Positions 47,836-61,084 of a DNA stretch of 64,000 nt are shown piece by piece. The notes below the pieces were generated by a model. It saw nothing but the letters and a program-made list of their open reading frames with translations, was not told where the DNA came from and searched no databases. A program made the translations under genes and the position numbers. The stretch is from assembly GCA_037951165.1 (NCBI GenBank), contig JBBDHG010000098.1:2277501-2341500 (forward strand), written 5' to 3'. Each line of letters opens with the position of its first letter. Within the stretch, counting starts at the first letter, position 1. Source of the stretch: Lophius americanus (taxonomy: Eukaryota; Chordata; Actinopteri; Lophiiformes; Lophiidae).

Positions 47836-48511
47836 GAATAAACACATTGTATTCAGTTGTGACAATGATGACGGGTGTGATATTACTTTGTTGATTATAT
47901 GTCTTTAAGTCATTTGAACATCAAACATGAATATTGTGAGGAAACGGCTGACGTACGCCGATCAGGCCCAACATTAGAGTTGTTTCAGCTGAGCACGCGC
48001 TAATCCCACCGAAACCAGAGTCATGAGCTAATCCTGACCTACATCTGTCAGTTTAAAGTAGGTCACATTTAAAGATTGCCTTGATGCTACCTTTTTTCTT
48101 CAATGAACGGTCTACCCTAGTCAAAAGCTAACTAAGTGTTCCCCCTATTTTGGTGGAGACTTTGCCCTCATGGCATGTTTTTTTTTACACAACTCTTATT
48201 CCCAAGGTTGGGACACAGCAATGCTGTAATCCATCAATCAATCAGATTGACAGCTTGTTATTTGTTATCAAAGGAGGGTTAACTAAGACTGAGAAAGAGC
48301 CCATAAATCTTCAGATTTAACTCAGGAATTTGTGGATTGAAATAGTATTTACTTTGTGATCAGTGAGGGATACATTACCACTAAGGCTACATTAACACTG
48401 CCAGTCCCAATGCCCAATGACACACGTGTGCAAGAAAAAGTAACAACGTTGTCACACAAAGTAAAGTAAAAGTGTCTATAGGGATTTCTTTTTATCATTT
48501 TAGTAATGATT
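47836..48511. other. Intronic DNA
   Basis: Nothing recognised; it includes the non-repetitive C-terminal part of a minus-strand frame that runs out of the minisatellite. Confidence 0.4.
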
Positions 48512-49412
48512 GTAGCGTTTATAGTGATTTTTATGAGGTTTATAGTGATGTTTATAGCGTTTATATTGATGTTTATAGCATTTATAGGGATGTTTATAGC
48601 ATTTATAGGGATGTTTATAGCGTTTATATTGATGTTTATAGAATTTATAGGGATGTTTATAGCCTTTATAGGGATGTTTATAGCGTTTATATTGATGTTT
48701 ATAGCGTTTATAGTGATGTTTAAAGCGTTTATATTGATGTTTATAGCATTTATAGGGATGTTTATAGCCTTTATAGGGATGTTTATAGCCTTTATAGGGA
48801 TGTTTATAGCGTTTATAGTGATGTTTAAAGCGTTTATATTGATGTTTATAGCATTTATAGGGATGTTTATAGAGATGTTTATAGCATTTACAGGGTTGTT
48901 TATAGGGATGTTTATAGCATTTATAGGGATGTTTATAGCATTTATAGGGATGTTTATAGTGATGTTTATAGGGATGTTTATAGGGATGTTTATAGGGATG
49001 TTTATAGCATTTATAGGGATGTTTATAGCGTTTATATCGATGTTTATAGCATTTATAGGGATGTTTAAGGCGTTTATATTGATGTTTATAGCATTTATAG
49101 GGATGTTTATAGGGATGAATATAGGATTTATAGGGATGTTTATAGCATTTATAGGGATGTTTATAGGGATGTTTATAGCATTTATAGGGATGTTCATAGG
49201 GATGTATATAGGATTTATAGGGATTTTTATAGGGATGTATATAGGATTTATAGGGATGTTTATAGCATTTATAGGGATGTTTATAGGGATGTTTATAGCA
49301 TTTATAGGGATGTATATATGATTTTTAGGGATGTTTATAGCATTTATAGGGATGTTTATAGGGATGTATATAGGATTTATAGGGATGTTTATGGCGATTA
49401 TGGGGATGTATT
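48512..49412. repeat. 12/21-bp minisatellite open in several frames on both strands
   Basis: Two units alternate irregularly: a 12-base unit, ATGTTTATAGGG, and a 21-base unit in which GCATTTATA (9 bases) is inserted after ATGTTTATA. Both lengths are multiples of three, so reading frames stay open: 271 codons on + (48,506-49,321, MFIAFIGMFIG repeats) and 282 codons on - (48,349-49,197, NIPINAINIPIN repeats). The + peptide would be almost wholly hydrophobic. There is no promoter, splice or codon-use evidence for a gene, so I call it a minisatellite. Confidence 0.95.
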
Positions 49413-50964
49413 CCTCGGGGGTTTTAAATCACCTGATCATCAAAATTAAATTTTTCAATTTCCTTTCTAAAATTTGTTTACAAAATTTTAGTAACCGCTT
49501 AGATTTGAAATGAAAGCAAGTGTCATGTAGCCTTGCACAATTTAGTGGGATGCAAAATTTGGGTGTAAAATTAGGTTCAAGACACAAAGAGTTAAATGTA
49601 ATTTTAAACACATCCTCACTGGGGGAGATATGTTGTTGTTAGCCAGTGAACCCTCTTTCTCCACCTTCTTCATCTTCATCCTCTGCTCCATCAATCCATT
49701 TGACCGCTTTTTTGCAAAAAATTGTGGCTTGTTGTTGCTTTGCTCCAACCCAACCCATCAAGGCGGAAGTGCTTGTGGACGTTGAGGACCTGCTTGAGGG
49801 TTCTTTCTGTTAAAATTAAGTTGTTGTTTTTTGTGTTGCCGAGTGCAACAAAAAAGCCCACATGGTGGTAATAGTTGGGTTTCTGTAGGATACAGAGTTC
49901 AGTCAAGAGCTGCTCTGTTTGGAAAGTGCCTCAAGATAACCTTTTGTTGTAATTTGGCGTTTTTGTGATTTGGTGACCTGGATTTAAACGCAAAGACACA
50001 CGTAATCTTTCATTTGTGTCATAGAGATTTACAGAAGCCCCTACTCAAATGTTGAATCAACTCGGAGCACGAAAATTTAAAACTTTATTTACCCCAAATG
50101 ACTGAAGAGATTAAACTCCCTAACGTGAGTTCACATTTAAACGTCCCCACAGACACGGACAGGGACAGGGTTAGGCTGCTTTGGATCAATTTCAATTTGA
50201 ATAACGAGCGTCCAGGTCTGGCATAGACACAGGATTTTCCATGTAAGCTGAGTTGATCTCAATTCCCCTTGAATGAGGAAACATTTGTGAATTATTGAAT
50301 GGTAAATAAAAAGTATTTACTCTGTCTTTTTTTTTTTAACAGATGGAAGCGAGGAGGTTTTCACTTTTCTCCCAGTTCCTGTGAGCCCTTTTGATACCTT
50401 TTCACTTACCTTGTGCAGCGGAACATCACTCCCACTCACAGCTACTATGTGACTCAGTGCATGAGTTTCACTGTGTGAAGTGAAAATAAGAGATAAAATA
50501 ACAGACAGCTTGTGGTGGTGAGTACAATCCGTAGTCGGACGCCCCGCTGCTTACAACTTGCCTCCAGCTCACATCTGCCAGGAGAAAGCAACATCAGGAT
50601 GTCTGTGCTGCCTCCCCGCCTGCTCTCCTGTCGTATCCCGTGTGTAGTGGTGTGGCAGCAGGGATGAAGGAGGGGCCGACGGAGACATGAAGTGGGTCAC
50701 GCAAAAATTAGGCCATGCGGGGTTTTGAACTATGGCAGGACCTCCCGTCTGGCACAGAGCCGTCCATCCTCTATACTATGTGCACAAACGATGCAGGCCA
50801 GACCAGCCGGGTCTCACTGGGGACATCCCAGTCTGAATGCAAGATAAAAAAGCTCAAATATTGATTTTTATACAAATGATTGTTCCGTGAAAGTGTTCTG
50901 TGTACTAAAGGCTCCAGGAGCTTGTTTAGGAATCTCAGCAAAATGAACTATCAATCATTATTTC
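49413..50964. other. Intronic DNA, nothing recognised
   Basis: Short chance frames only. Confidence 0.4.
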
Positions 50965-51650
50965 CCCGTCATCGCTGCAGCTGCTGCTGTCTCACGCGCC
51001 AACTCAAAAACGATTTCATTGATCATTTTCAGATTTTATACTTACATAGACCTTAGTGTGGGGAAGAACGGGATCGATTTTGGGAAAGGACAGTTATATA
51101 TTTACTATACTAGGATGAGCTTTATTTCTAAAAGTTTTTATTCCATAATTTCTCAACTGTTGGTTCTATTTAGACCAGATTTGGTGTATAGGAATTGACT
51201 TGAGAAGATTTATCTTATATACATTGTGTTTTAATCTAGTGGTTCATATTTTAACAACAATCGTAGAGGTAATGTATCTTGTATAAACCACATTTTAGTC
51301 TAATATTTCAGATCTTATCCACAGGAGGCGCATTTTTTTTTTTTTTTACCAAAAAAGCTGTTTTTCAAGCATAGTATCCTAATTGTTGGTCCTATTTAGT
51401 CCAATTTTTGTGGATAATAATTGACTTGGGGAGCTCTAACTTGTACGTATCATACTTTACTCTTTATATTTCATATCTTGCCTCCTGGGTGGAGCTTTTT
51501 TTTCTACAAAAACACTGTTTTTCTAACATAATTCCACATTTCATTGTAGCAGTTCAGTCAGGGGAATTGCTTGTACCATACAGGGAATAAGGTTCTTTTC
51601 AGAGATATACCTGATGGCGTTGGCGTAGTTTACCATGAGTATTCAGCGAG
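50965..51650 (+). repeat. Copy 8 of the unnamed dispersed repeat family (longest)
   Basis: About 690 bases, the fullest copy. 'CACGCGCCAACTCAAAAACG' and 'TTCATTGATCATTTTCAGAT' lead to 'CATAGACCTTAGTGTGGGGA', 'GATCGATTTTGGGAAAGGAC', two rounds of 'TCCACAGGAGGCGCATTTTT'- and 'CCTGGGTGGAGCTTTTTTTT'-like blocks, and the distal 'CAGTTCAGTCAGGGGAATTG' and 'GGCGTTGGCGTAGTTTACCA'. Confidence 0.75.
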
Positions 51651-54600
51651 ACCCTACCACCACATGTTTGTCATATTACATCATGGATGTTTTTGTTATT
51701 TCTTTCCAGTTAATTATTTAAAGTAGGTGTAACCACAACCATACAGAATCATGTGCAATGCAATCATGTGATCCTTAATGTTACTTTATTTAGATGCGTT
51801 TAGTTCCAGCTCAGGTTCCCATACCGCTCCACATCACCTGACGGATAACTCTGAATGCCTGTATGGTGAGTGGGAGTTACCTCTAATGACCTTAAGCTAT
51901 GCCGTCTGTCACACCGAATGCCTCGTCTCTGCTAGAGCTGCTGATATGACTCATTTCTTCTTAGATGTTCTGTTCTCACGAAATTCACTATGCAGCGTTC
52001 TGACTGAAACGTCTGACTTGAACAATACAGAAGTGCAATACTTGTTAGAATGTGCTTTGTGAAAGTAAAATCATAGATATGTGCTCACAGAATGTGCTGT
52101 TTCCGCTCTTGCTGTGCTGTTGTTAACATGAGGTACATTATCTGCGTCATTTCACTGCTGAACCCGGAGCTGTGCTATTTAAAGTGTTTAAATATAATGA
52201 ATCCAAGAGAGGACCTCACTTAAAAGAACAGTTTGGGTCTCTTCACACTTCCATTTCTGAGGAGATGGTGCATTTAATGAGATCTGGAAGTGCGGGGAAG
52301 TGAAAATCCAGTCGGCTTTTGTCATGAAACCACCATGTAATGGTGACAATTTGCTGGTGATCGTTGTTATCAGAGTTGAATGACTTTCATCATCATGGTA
52401 GCAATACTTGAATAAATTCAACAGACATGATTCAAGTAACTTACACAGTATCGACTTTCGTAACTCATATTTTATTTCTTGACCTCCACACTGCATGGAC
52501 TTCATTCTGCTTATTTCTTTTTTGACACTGAATGCTAAAATGTAGCTGAAAATATGCTGTGATAACACCCTGACTTCAATACTTCTTATGCCATGAGATG
52601 ATTTCTGACCAACATCTTCCCAGTTAAATCTCCGTCCATATCTATCATTTAAAAACAAAGATTAAATAGCTCAGAAGCTGGGCCTTCAACTTTTAGTGGC
52701 TCATGAAGAATACTGTGAGGTGTCACTTCAAATGTAGATACATATTAATCATATCATTCAACATTTTCAACACTTCAATTGTAAAAGTATTTATTTGATT
52801 GTTTGAACCCTGTTTGGGAGATCGGATCTCTGCAGAATCATCTAACACAAGCACACATCCCAGGAACACTAGCTGTGTGTTTTATCTCTGAGGACTGTCC
52901 CGATCTTTCATTATGATGGATGATGGTCTGTGGTCTAAAGGTATAGCGATGAAACTGATCCCCGTTTTGATTTAGTTGCTTTATTCATCTACTATCCATG
53001 TTATCTTTCTCCGCCTTTGGGATCGTTGAAGGAACCTGTGTCCTAGTGTATTTGATTTTGTTGTTTTCCTCTTTTCCTTCTTCATACTTCATTAAAAATC
53101 CATGTTTGTCGAGCAGCTGGCTTTCTCCTCTGGAATTCATTTGGAATTTTCTCCGTGTTGATGGGACGCTGCCTGCCTTTTTAGGATTCTTATGAATTTC
53201 AAATTACTACAACATTTTTTTTGTGTTAGATTACATTGGCTGCCCTCTAGAGTTCACATCTTATATCATTAAATCCCTGAAGTGCACCTGATTTTTTTTA
53301 GCAAATGCATGACAATAGTCTTCGCCATTGATGATTACTGAGTCATATTAAACCGCTAGGGAAGACTTTCTCTCACATGACAACCCTAGATCCTGTAGAC
53401 AGCAAAGACCTTTACACACGTAAACAATTGACCTTTATTTTTCAATTTAAGCTCTATTTAACAGGGGAAATCCCAAAGAGAATGGAATTTTCTTTTACAA
53501 GAGTATGCGTGCCAAGATAAGCTGCGGAAGAAAATGACAATGTTGCAGAAACAAACAGGCATACGGACAGAAACAACTGTTCACAAATCTGAAATAATAT
53601 TTAAAAAGAAAATCGGACATCAAAATGAAAAATCCGTTTGTCAAAATTCATCAACACGAGGGGATCAAGTAGGAGTCACCAAATCCACCAAAACCATTTA
53701 CAGACAGACGTCTTTTTAGATGGCTTTAGATTCATTCAATGAGACCATCTCTTCGAGATTCTGTAAAATTTGCAATAAATTCCAGGCATAGCGAGCAGTA
53801 GCAAATTTAAATGACCTTTTTCAGAGTTTAGTTTGAACTTTAGAGACAGATAATAGGAATATGTCCTGGGACTTAAGATGATTCTCTTGCTTCTTCGAAT
53901 GATAAGGTTCAGTAGATAAGGTGTGGAAGCTGACCCAGAATAGCCTCATGAATAAGAATATGCACTTGGTTAAGTCTGTGGATTGACAAGGCAGACCATC
54001 CAAATCAGGGACTGGTGGGTAAGCGCTTTTAGAATTAAAGATAATTCTCAGTGAACAGCTCCTTAGTGAAGTGTGGGTAATCATTTTGACGATGCGAGCA
54101 TCAATAAGACATTGAAGACATCTCCTTAGTCCAGCATGGAATAAAAGGCAGCAGCATTGTGTCATTATTTGGCCACAGAGGAAGGCAAGATCTGATTCTA
54201 AAACAAAAACCCAAACCCAAATACTAGAGAGAGATAAAAGTTTACATGCTCACGGTCACATTATCACACTCGTCCAACTAAAAGTTCCGAGCCAGAGAGT
54301 CCGGGCAGTCTGTCGATGGAATTCCACGTTTGGTGGTCCAGCTTCAATAAACTTGCTACACGCTGTAGCTGAAGACAATGCCGTGCTTGGCAGGAAGTGG
54401 TTATGAAACAGCAGTTCCTCAAATAGCCACGTCCCAGGGCTGAGGTCAGGAAGACAAGAGAAGTCCAGCTGTAAAATAACATTAGTCCAGAGAAGACACA
54501 CTCTTTAGGACTCCATCAGGAAAAGCTAACGGTCCAGTCCGAGCCGACTGGCCTTCCCTTCCCCAGCAGACCACGCAGCCTTGTGGCAGCAGTCCGAAGG

Positions 54601-54802
54601 CTACAGTCCATGATATAGTGTCTGTAAGCACCTGACCCCCCTCTGCCACAGGTAGGGACAGGACCGATGCCCGCTGTCAGTGATGGGCACTCCAAAAGAA
54701 GTCTGCAAGTAATCTCTGCAGTTGATCGAGGAACCTGGCAGCAGAACCAGCAGCTGAAGCTCGTGTCAGAGAGCTGAGGAACCAGATTAGAGAGATAGAG
54801 AA

Positions 54803-54812
<10 letters not shown>
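51651..54812. other. Intronic DNA, nothing recognised
   Basis: Minus-strand frames at 52,188-52,658 (156 codons) and 53,821-54,165 (114 codons) lack recognisable motifs. No named repeat was found. Confidence 0.4.

Positions 54813-54850
<38 letters not shown>
54813..54850. repeat. (GA)n microsatellite
   Basis: GA dinucleotides, nearly perfect, explaining the Ser/Leu-rich minus-strand frames around it. Confidence 0.95.
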
Positions 54851-57800
54851 GAAGACTGCTGTATGTCACTCGGAACTCTCTGGTCCAGAAAATGGACAAT
54901 GTGCATACATCCGGACTGTGTAGATACAGTAGCCCCGTGGGCTGGTTTATAACGGGCAGACACACACAGAGGCCGCTGCTTCAGTGCATTCACTTATAGT
55001 TGCAATCAGCAACAGAGGAAATGCTGTCTGGCTCTGAGATGTTTGCAGAATGCTGGAAGGCAATTTAGTTAAAGTGAGTTAGGAATCCATTTAGCCGAGC
55101 GGGAGCAATATGCCCCAATCCCAGAGCTCCAAGGAGTGTTTCTCAGTGAAGGGGTGTAATGTTGTATATTATAATGTGTCTCCTGGTGCGAATGCCCCAG
55201 GTTTGGGATTGGTCTTGGTGTTGGTGGTGTTGTCGTCGGTTTTCGTCTGCAGAGAAGAGCAGCAGGAACGTTAATGTAGCATTCGCCTTTCCGGAAATCA
55301 AATTCAGTGGAAGTTCAGCAGATGGTGATTGATGAAGGAGGATGTTGAATGTATCACACAGGCCTGGCATCAGATTTCTCCTCAGTCTCTACTCCCGCTT
55401 GATGCACATCCAAACAATGTGTGATTCGCCCCATTTCACTGGAGTTTACATACCTGTAGGTGAATCATCATATCATACGAATGTTTTGTCCCTGCTCAAT
55501 AAACATCTAAATAACTAAATACAATAAAATAAATAAATAAATATCCCATCAGTAAGATGCACATAGGAAACTTCACGGTGCATGCTTGACTCCATTTAAT
55601 ACACATTAGTGAAGAACGTAAAGGCTTTCAGATCATCTACCCATAAGCCATCCCCGTTAACTACTCATGAGACGTCCAAAACATTAATTAACATTATATC
55701 CTGTTGCCATAGAGATTCAAATAGATGATGAAGTTGTTGCTGTACCTCCTGCATAAATGACACCGAGGATGGAGACGCAGTTTCGACTCCTGTAAGAAAG
55801 CTCCAGGTAATGTTCTTCATTGTGATGTATTATGTTCTGATTTTACATTATGTTATCATGTGCTCACCCAAGTGGGTTACATAATAAATCAGAATGATAA
55901 TCTCCATGACCTGCTCCACTTGATAAGTGATGTGCATGAATCACTGGGCCTGTTACATTTACCGCCACAGCCCATTTCTTACTCATTAAGTATTGTTTAA
56001 TTTGCTCCAATGCATTCATATGGAGTTGGCGATAGGACAGAGGCTTTGGAGACATGGTGGCAGTGGATCCACTGGCTAAGGACCAGATACCTGTCCGTCC
56101 TTGAAATGAAACTCGCAATGTGGCAGGTACATTCGCAGGAGCTTATTTCATGTTCTGCCCAAAACTCACAAATAATTTGGGGACGAAATACAACTTCTTT
56201 GTCTCTCGCACCTCATTACCCAACATCATGTGGCGTACTGTAAGCAAAAAGAGCTTAAAAGGAGCACAGGGCCAAATGGGGAAATCATGACAATTATATC
56301 CAGTTGGGTTATATCGTGAAATGTTGATGTCTAAAAACAGACTAATGCTGTTCCATTCCCACTTCCCGCTTCATATAATCATAAATGTCTGCTTGACCCA
56401 GGACTGAGTCACAGGAATAGTTGTTCATCACTGCAAAAAGCTGTTGACTCATGTTTGTTCACATCTTCAGCGAACCTGACCAGATGACTTTATTTGTTAA
56501 GTGAATACTGAATCGCTTCTCCACAGGTAAATATTTTTAAATGGTCGAGACCAGGCTGCTGATTGCTATATTTAAATGTTCCAAGAACTGCGTGGTGCGT
56601 CTTCCTTTTTAAATATTTAAATTTGAAGAGTGGATTACTTGAGGAGTGAATACATTTCATTTTTTCTTTTAGGAATTTTTTTCTAAAAAGTCGACTCAAT
56701 TGCTTTCCCACGATGTTTTTTTATGCTCACGCTTCAGTCAACAGAATCTTCCTGAATACAGTAAAGTCGTAGAGTCTTATTTTAACATCAGCAGGTGCCA
56801 AACGGGCAGACTATCTGAGGACGTTATGGTTGTTTGAGGTTCAGGGGTCGAACAGATGTAGCGGATCCCAGCTGTATTTGGTGTGACACCAGTTATTCAA
56901 ATTGAACTACCACACCTCTATATAAAAATATGATTAAGGAATTATTAACAACAAGCCCTTAAGGATATTTTAAATTAAGTCATGCCTAAAATACATACCC
57001 AGCATTAACTTATAATTATTTGCATGACTGACAGGCATCTATGGACAGGTACACTTTCTGTGTCAGGAACACTGTTTCTATGAGGAAGTAATCTGTCATT
57101 TAAAAAAAGAAACGTTTCATTTCAAATGTTTTTAATGAATTTGTTCAGAAAATCATCAAGTGTTAGCTGTGCCATAACATTTCCTTACCCATGGTGAAAG
57201 TAAGGCACAAGTGGAGGTTGTTGTTTTTTTTTGTCTACCTTGTTGTTCCTTGCTGGAGGTTTGTGCTCTCTGAGTGCTTTCTAGTTAATCATCTCTTCAC
57301 GTTTGGTTCTAACATTGAATGTTGAGGGGACCTCCAGTCCAGATTGAAATATTTTCCCCCCGGCACCACTTCAGTGTGGAGAAACATAGTTATATGATAG
57401 CTGTGGATTTCTCTGCACAAAGTGGAAAATACACAAGACACCTTGTTTTAACAAAGCTCATCATTATCGCTGTAACAATCACTTCTTCATACTGGTTGGG
57501 AGATAAAGCACCAATAAGGACCACCTGAATATTGGACTGTTGCATAACTGAAGAGCTTCTTATATTTCATGAGTTGTGGATTTAACCGACTGAGCCCCTT
57601 TCGCCGGAATAGAATCCATGATTGCAACATATGGCCATCATGATAATAAAGATCATATCCCCCAGTTTGAAAAAACTGGACCTTAGAGGGACCTTCATTT
57701 CTTTTTTTCCAAAATAGAAGGGCACCCTGGAGGGCATTTTTAACATATTTCTATACTGGAACGGCATCCTGGGTCCATCTAGCTACTGTTGACAACTCTA

Positions 57801-59043
57801 AGAGGGCACTTTTCCTGCTTTTTATCCTTTCTTTTCAAACAGATAGAAGAAAAAGAAACCACTGTATCTGTTTTCAGTGTGTCATATCATTGGGTGGGCT
57901 TTTTAATTTCAATAAATTGTTGGAAACCCAACATGTGGTAGTAAAACTACACACAGACACGAACTGTGATACTCGGACTTCATCAACAGGAAGACAGTAG
58001 GAAGGTAGAGTAGGAAGGAAAGTCCTGCCTTTATCTATCAGTGTTTGGATAAACAGTTCAGTCATAGATATCCAGCATTTAAGCACGAGTTCTACACATT
58101 GAGCAAATCAATGCAGAAATGATTTATTGTGCGTTCGCCATCTGTGATCGTCTGTAGCGAGACAAGCTATTGACCTTTCCTAATCCCAGCGTAGTTCATG
58201 TGCATGTCCTCATGCTATATGACACTCTGAGGGTTCTCAGATAAAACCCGAAATTAGCTCACTCCTCTCCTGAGAGAGTGCAGCGAGTTCCACCCGGGTA
58301 TCTCTATTGAAAAACATGCAGCTATGGCTGTGTGGTGACTTCTTAAACATTGTCATGGGCAAAACAACAAGTCACATTAAGCGTATCACCGCCGGCTCTT
58401 TGCGAGGACATAAGGAAATGCTTCGGTAATTAGTTCTCAAAAGAGCACTTTAACTCTATCACATTCAAAGTAGGATGGTTATATTGGAGTTTCACATGGA
58501 GGTTTGGTTAAATGCGAGGTCTGAAGTATTATTATTTACATTTTTAAATGTATTTTGATTCACATATAAACGGGAGAATGCCATTGTGATGAAGGAGTTT
58601 CCACCTCACTGTAAAGCTCTATGCTTACTCACCCATCCCGTCAGTACAGCATGTTCGTGAAGGTGACTTCACATCCCAGGGCGATGTGTTTCTGAGTCAG
58701 AATAACTTATGTTAATGACATGTTGTAGTTTAGCTGTTGTTTAAACAACGTGGCAGTGCACATCTTCTGTCTCCCTCTTCTGGCAGAGATGCTTGATACC
58801 GAGGGCTCAGCCTGACTCCCTTTTCTGCTGTATTTGTCACTGCGATTGCTCCTCCATTCTGTTCTGGCAAACCAATTTTTAGGCAGAAGATTTTAGAGAC
58901 GTATGGGGGCAGACTGATGATAGGAAATACCAATAATCCAGACTGGAATGAACGAAGGAATGGACACGTGATTGAATTTTTTGGGCAATGTGCCTGATTA
59001 TTTAAACATTTGAAGCAGATGAAGAATTTGCCTGCACAGTTGT
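54851..59043. other. Intronic DNA, nothing recognised
   Basis: Four kilobases without a gene. A short A/T simple tract ('AATAAAATAAATAAATAAAT') lies at about 55,522-55,541. Confidence 0.4.
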
Positions 59044-59321
59044 GTAGTGGGTTTCACAGTTGTCTCACAGCAAGAGAGTTCTGGGATCACATTCACCCTT
59101 GGGCCTGGACCTCTTCCCATGTTTGCGTGGGTTCCCTCCGGATATTCTGGCCTCGTCCCACAATCCAAAAACATGCAATATACTCTAGGTGCCTCCAAAA
59201 TCCCCTTAAGGTTTGGATTCAAATGTTTTTCTCTATGTGTTGGCTCTGTGATGACCTGTGACTTGACTAGGGAGTACCCAGCCTCTCTCCTAATTTTGGC
59301 TGTAAAACCCTTAACAGGATC
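59044..59321 (+). mobile_element. Diverged copy of the 40,277-40,625 SINE
   Basis: The order 'TTGTCTCACAGCAAGAGAG', 'CCCATGTTTGCGTGGGTTCC', 'CCCACAATCCAAAAACATGC' and 'GATGACCTGTGACTTGACTA' parallels the complete SINE at 40,277. The head is degraded and the promoter boxes are no longer clear. Confidence 0.65.
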
Positions 59322-59715
59322 CACCGCAGATCGTTGATGTTAATGCAATAACTCAAAACCTATTTAATGGGTCATTTTTTGATTGTTTGACACTAGTGAA
59401 ACTTTATTTTATTCATTTTTTTATGAAAAACACTGACATAATTTTCCTAAATGTTGCCTGATTTAGTCTAAACTTGGTACAAATAAGTCAACTGGAGAAG
59501 AAATATCTTTACTATATCATACTTTATTCTCAGAGTTCATATTTAACACCCTTCGGGGAGCTTTGTTTTTAAGGAAAACTACTGTGGACATAACTTCACA
59601 TTTAATTTGAGGGAGTTCAGTCAGGGGGATTGTTGCACCACGCAGGGGATTGGGGACTTTTCAGGGATATAACCCTGCTGTTGGGGATGACAGCATAGGC
59701 CCTAGTAATCTCTCG
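59322..59715 (+). repeat. Copy 9 of the unnamed dispersed repeat family
   Basis: It starts at 'CACCGCAGATCGTTGATGTT', directly after the diverged SINE copy, and ends with 'GTTCAGTCAGGGGGATTGTT' and 'GATATAACCCTGCTGTTGGG', the most regular version of the distal end. Confidence 0.7.
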
Positions 59716-61084
59716 CTGTCAGTCGGGGTCATTGTTAAAAAATTGAGATTGATTCGATAAATAGGAATGAACCAGCTAGTGGAATGTTATAGTTAACTCA
59801 GTTGACGGAACCAAAAAGATTCGAAGTACAGAGACGAGTCCGTAACCCAGCACCAGCTATCAAACATCACCTTACAATTTTACATTAATAGCTGAGGAGT
59901 TTCACTTGATTAGTTTGGCTTGTACTGAATATCGATAAAGGATTTAGCATTTCCTTCCACACTTGTCGACAGAGTTCTCGCTGAAGTTTGCTTCTGATCT
60001 TCTTTCTACTCTGTCAGACCCTTTTCTCGGTGGGATCTCTTTTTCTACATGAATCACTCCGCGCTGAGTGTTTTGTCAAAGTGATTGATTTCAGGAGATT
60101 CGGTTGTGTGCTCCTCCTATTATTCCCCGGCGAGCTTCCTCTGCTGCTCCACGTTGGACGGAGTGTAGCCTTCATCTCCGCTTGCACACAGCAGCAGACC
60201 GAGAGACAACTCCCAGCCTCCATCCAATCATGGGGGTGTTAAATATTTTACCGAGCTGTCCACCTGGTGAGCGTCTGTGATACACCTTATTTTTTTTTAT
60301 ATTGCATTCCAATATCCTGTGAACATATACCAAATACCATCTATGCTGATTCCATCTGCTCTTAGATGAAGGAGTTATTATTAGACAGCGAATGCTGTGA
60401 GCTAAGTTGAGCAGATGCACAGAAACAGTGTCCACCAAACAGAAAATGACACTTCGCAGTGAACATAGTATCGTATTACAGCCACTGATCTCATGTTGTG
60501 TTAATTAGGGCTCCTGACACAGTCCCGGACAGACACTGATTAAAAATTAAAAAGACACCAGAAAACTAGATTAGATCGTTAGCAGCAGTTTGGGAAATTT
60601 GACATTCAAGACAGGACCTTAATATTCAAACCACTAAGGTTGACAGACTTCATAAAGAAAGAGGTATTTTGTGCAGCTTGGAGCCACACAGATCCTCAGT
60701 GCAGCCCCGCTGTCATAAATACAATTTGCCGGTTTCTGTCACTATATTGCCTGTGGTAAAAAAAGGTGCTAACGCGGACACAGCGCTGCCATAACATTGG
60801 TGTGTCGTGGAAAGGTAGCAAGGCTCTAAAAGTAAACACACTCACTCAGACATTATTTACCATTGGAGACTCTAAGTTTACTTTTCACAAAACTCACAAC
60901 AGAACTGTTTCCAGTTTACATCAGTTATATACTGCATATTACTAACAGCCTCTTTTTGCAAGGAGTTAAAAAAACAAGACTAATATTACTTTACGTCTGA
61001 GTCCAACTTTCCATTTATTTTTTAACAGAATTAGATCATATTGTGGAGCTTTTAAAATGTCACAAATGCACATTTAAACTAAAT
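59716..61084. other. Intronic DNA, nothing recognised
   Basis: Frames at 59,988-60,438 are chance products with no domain. Confidence 0.4.
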
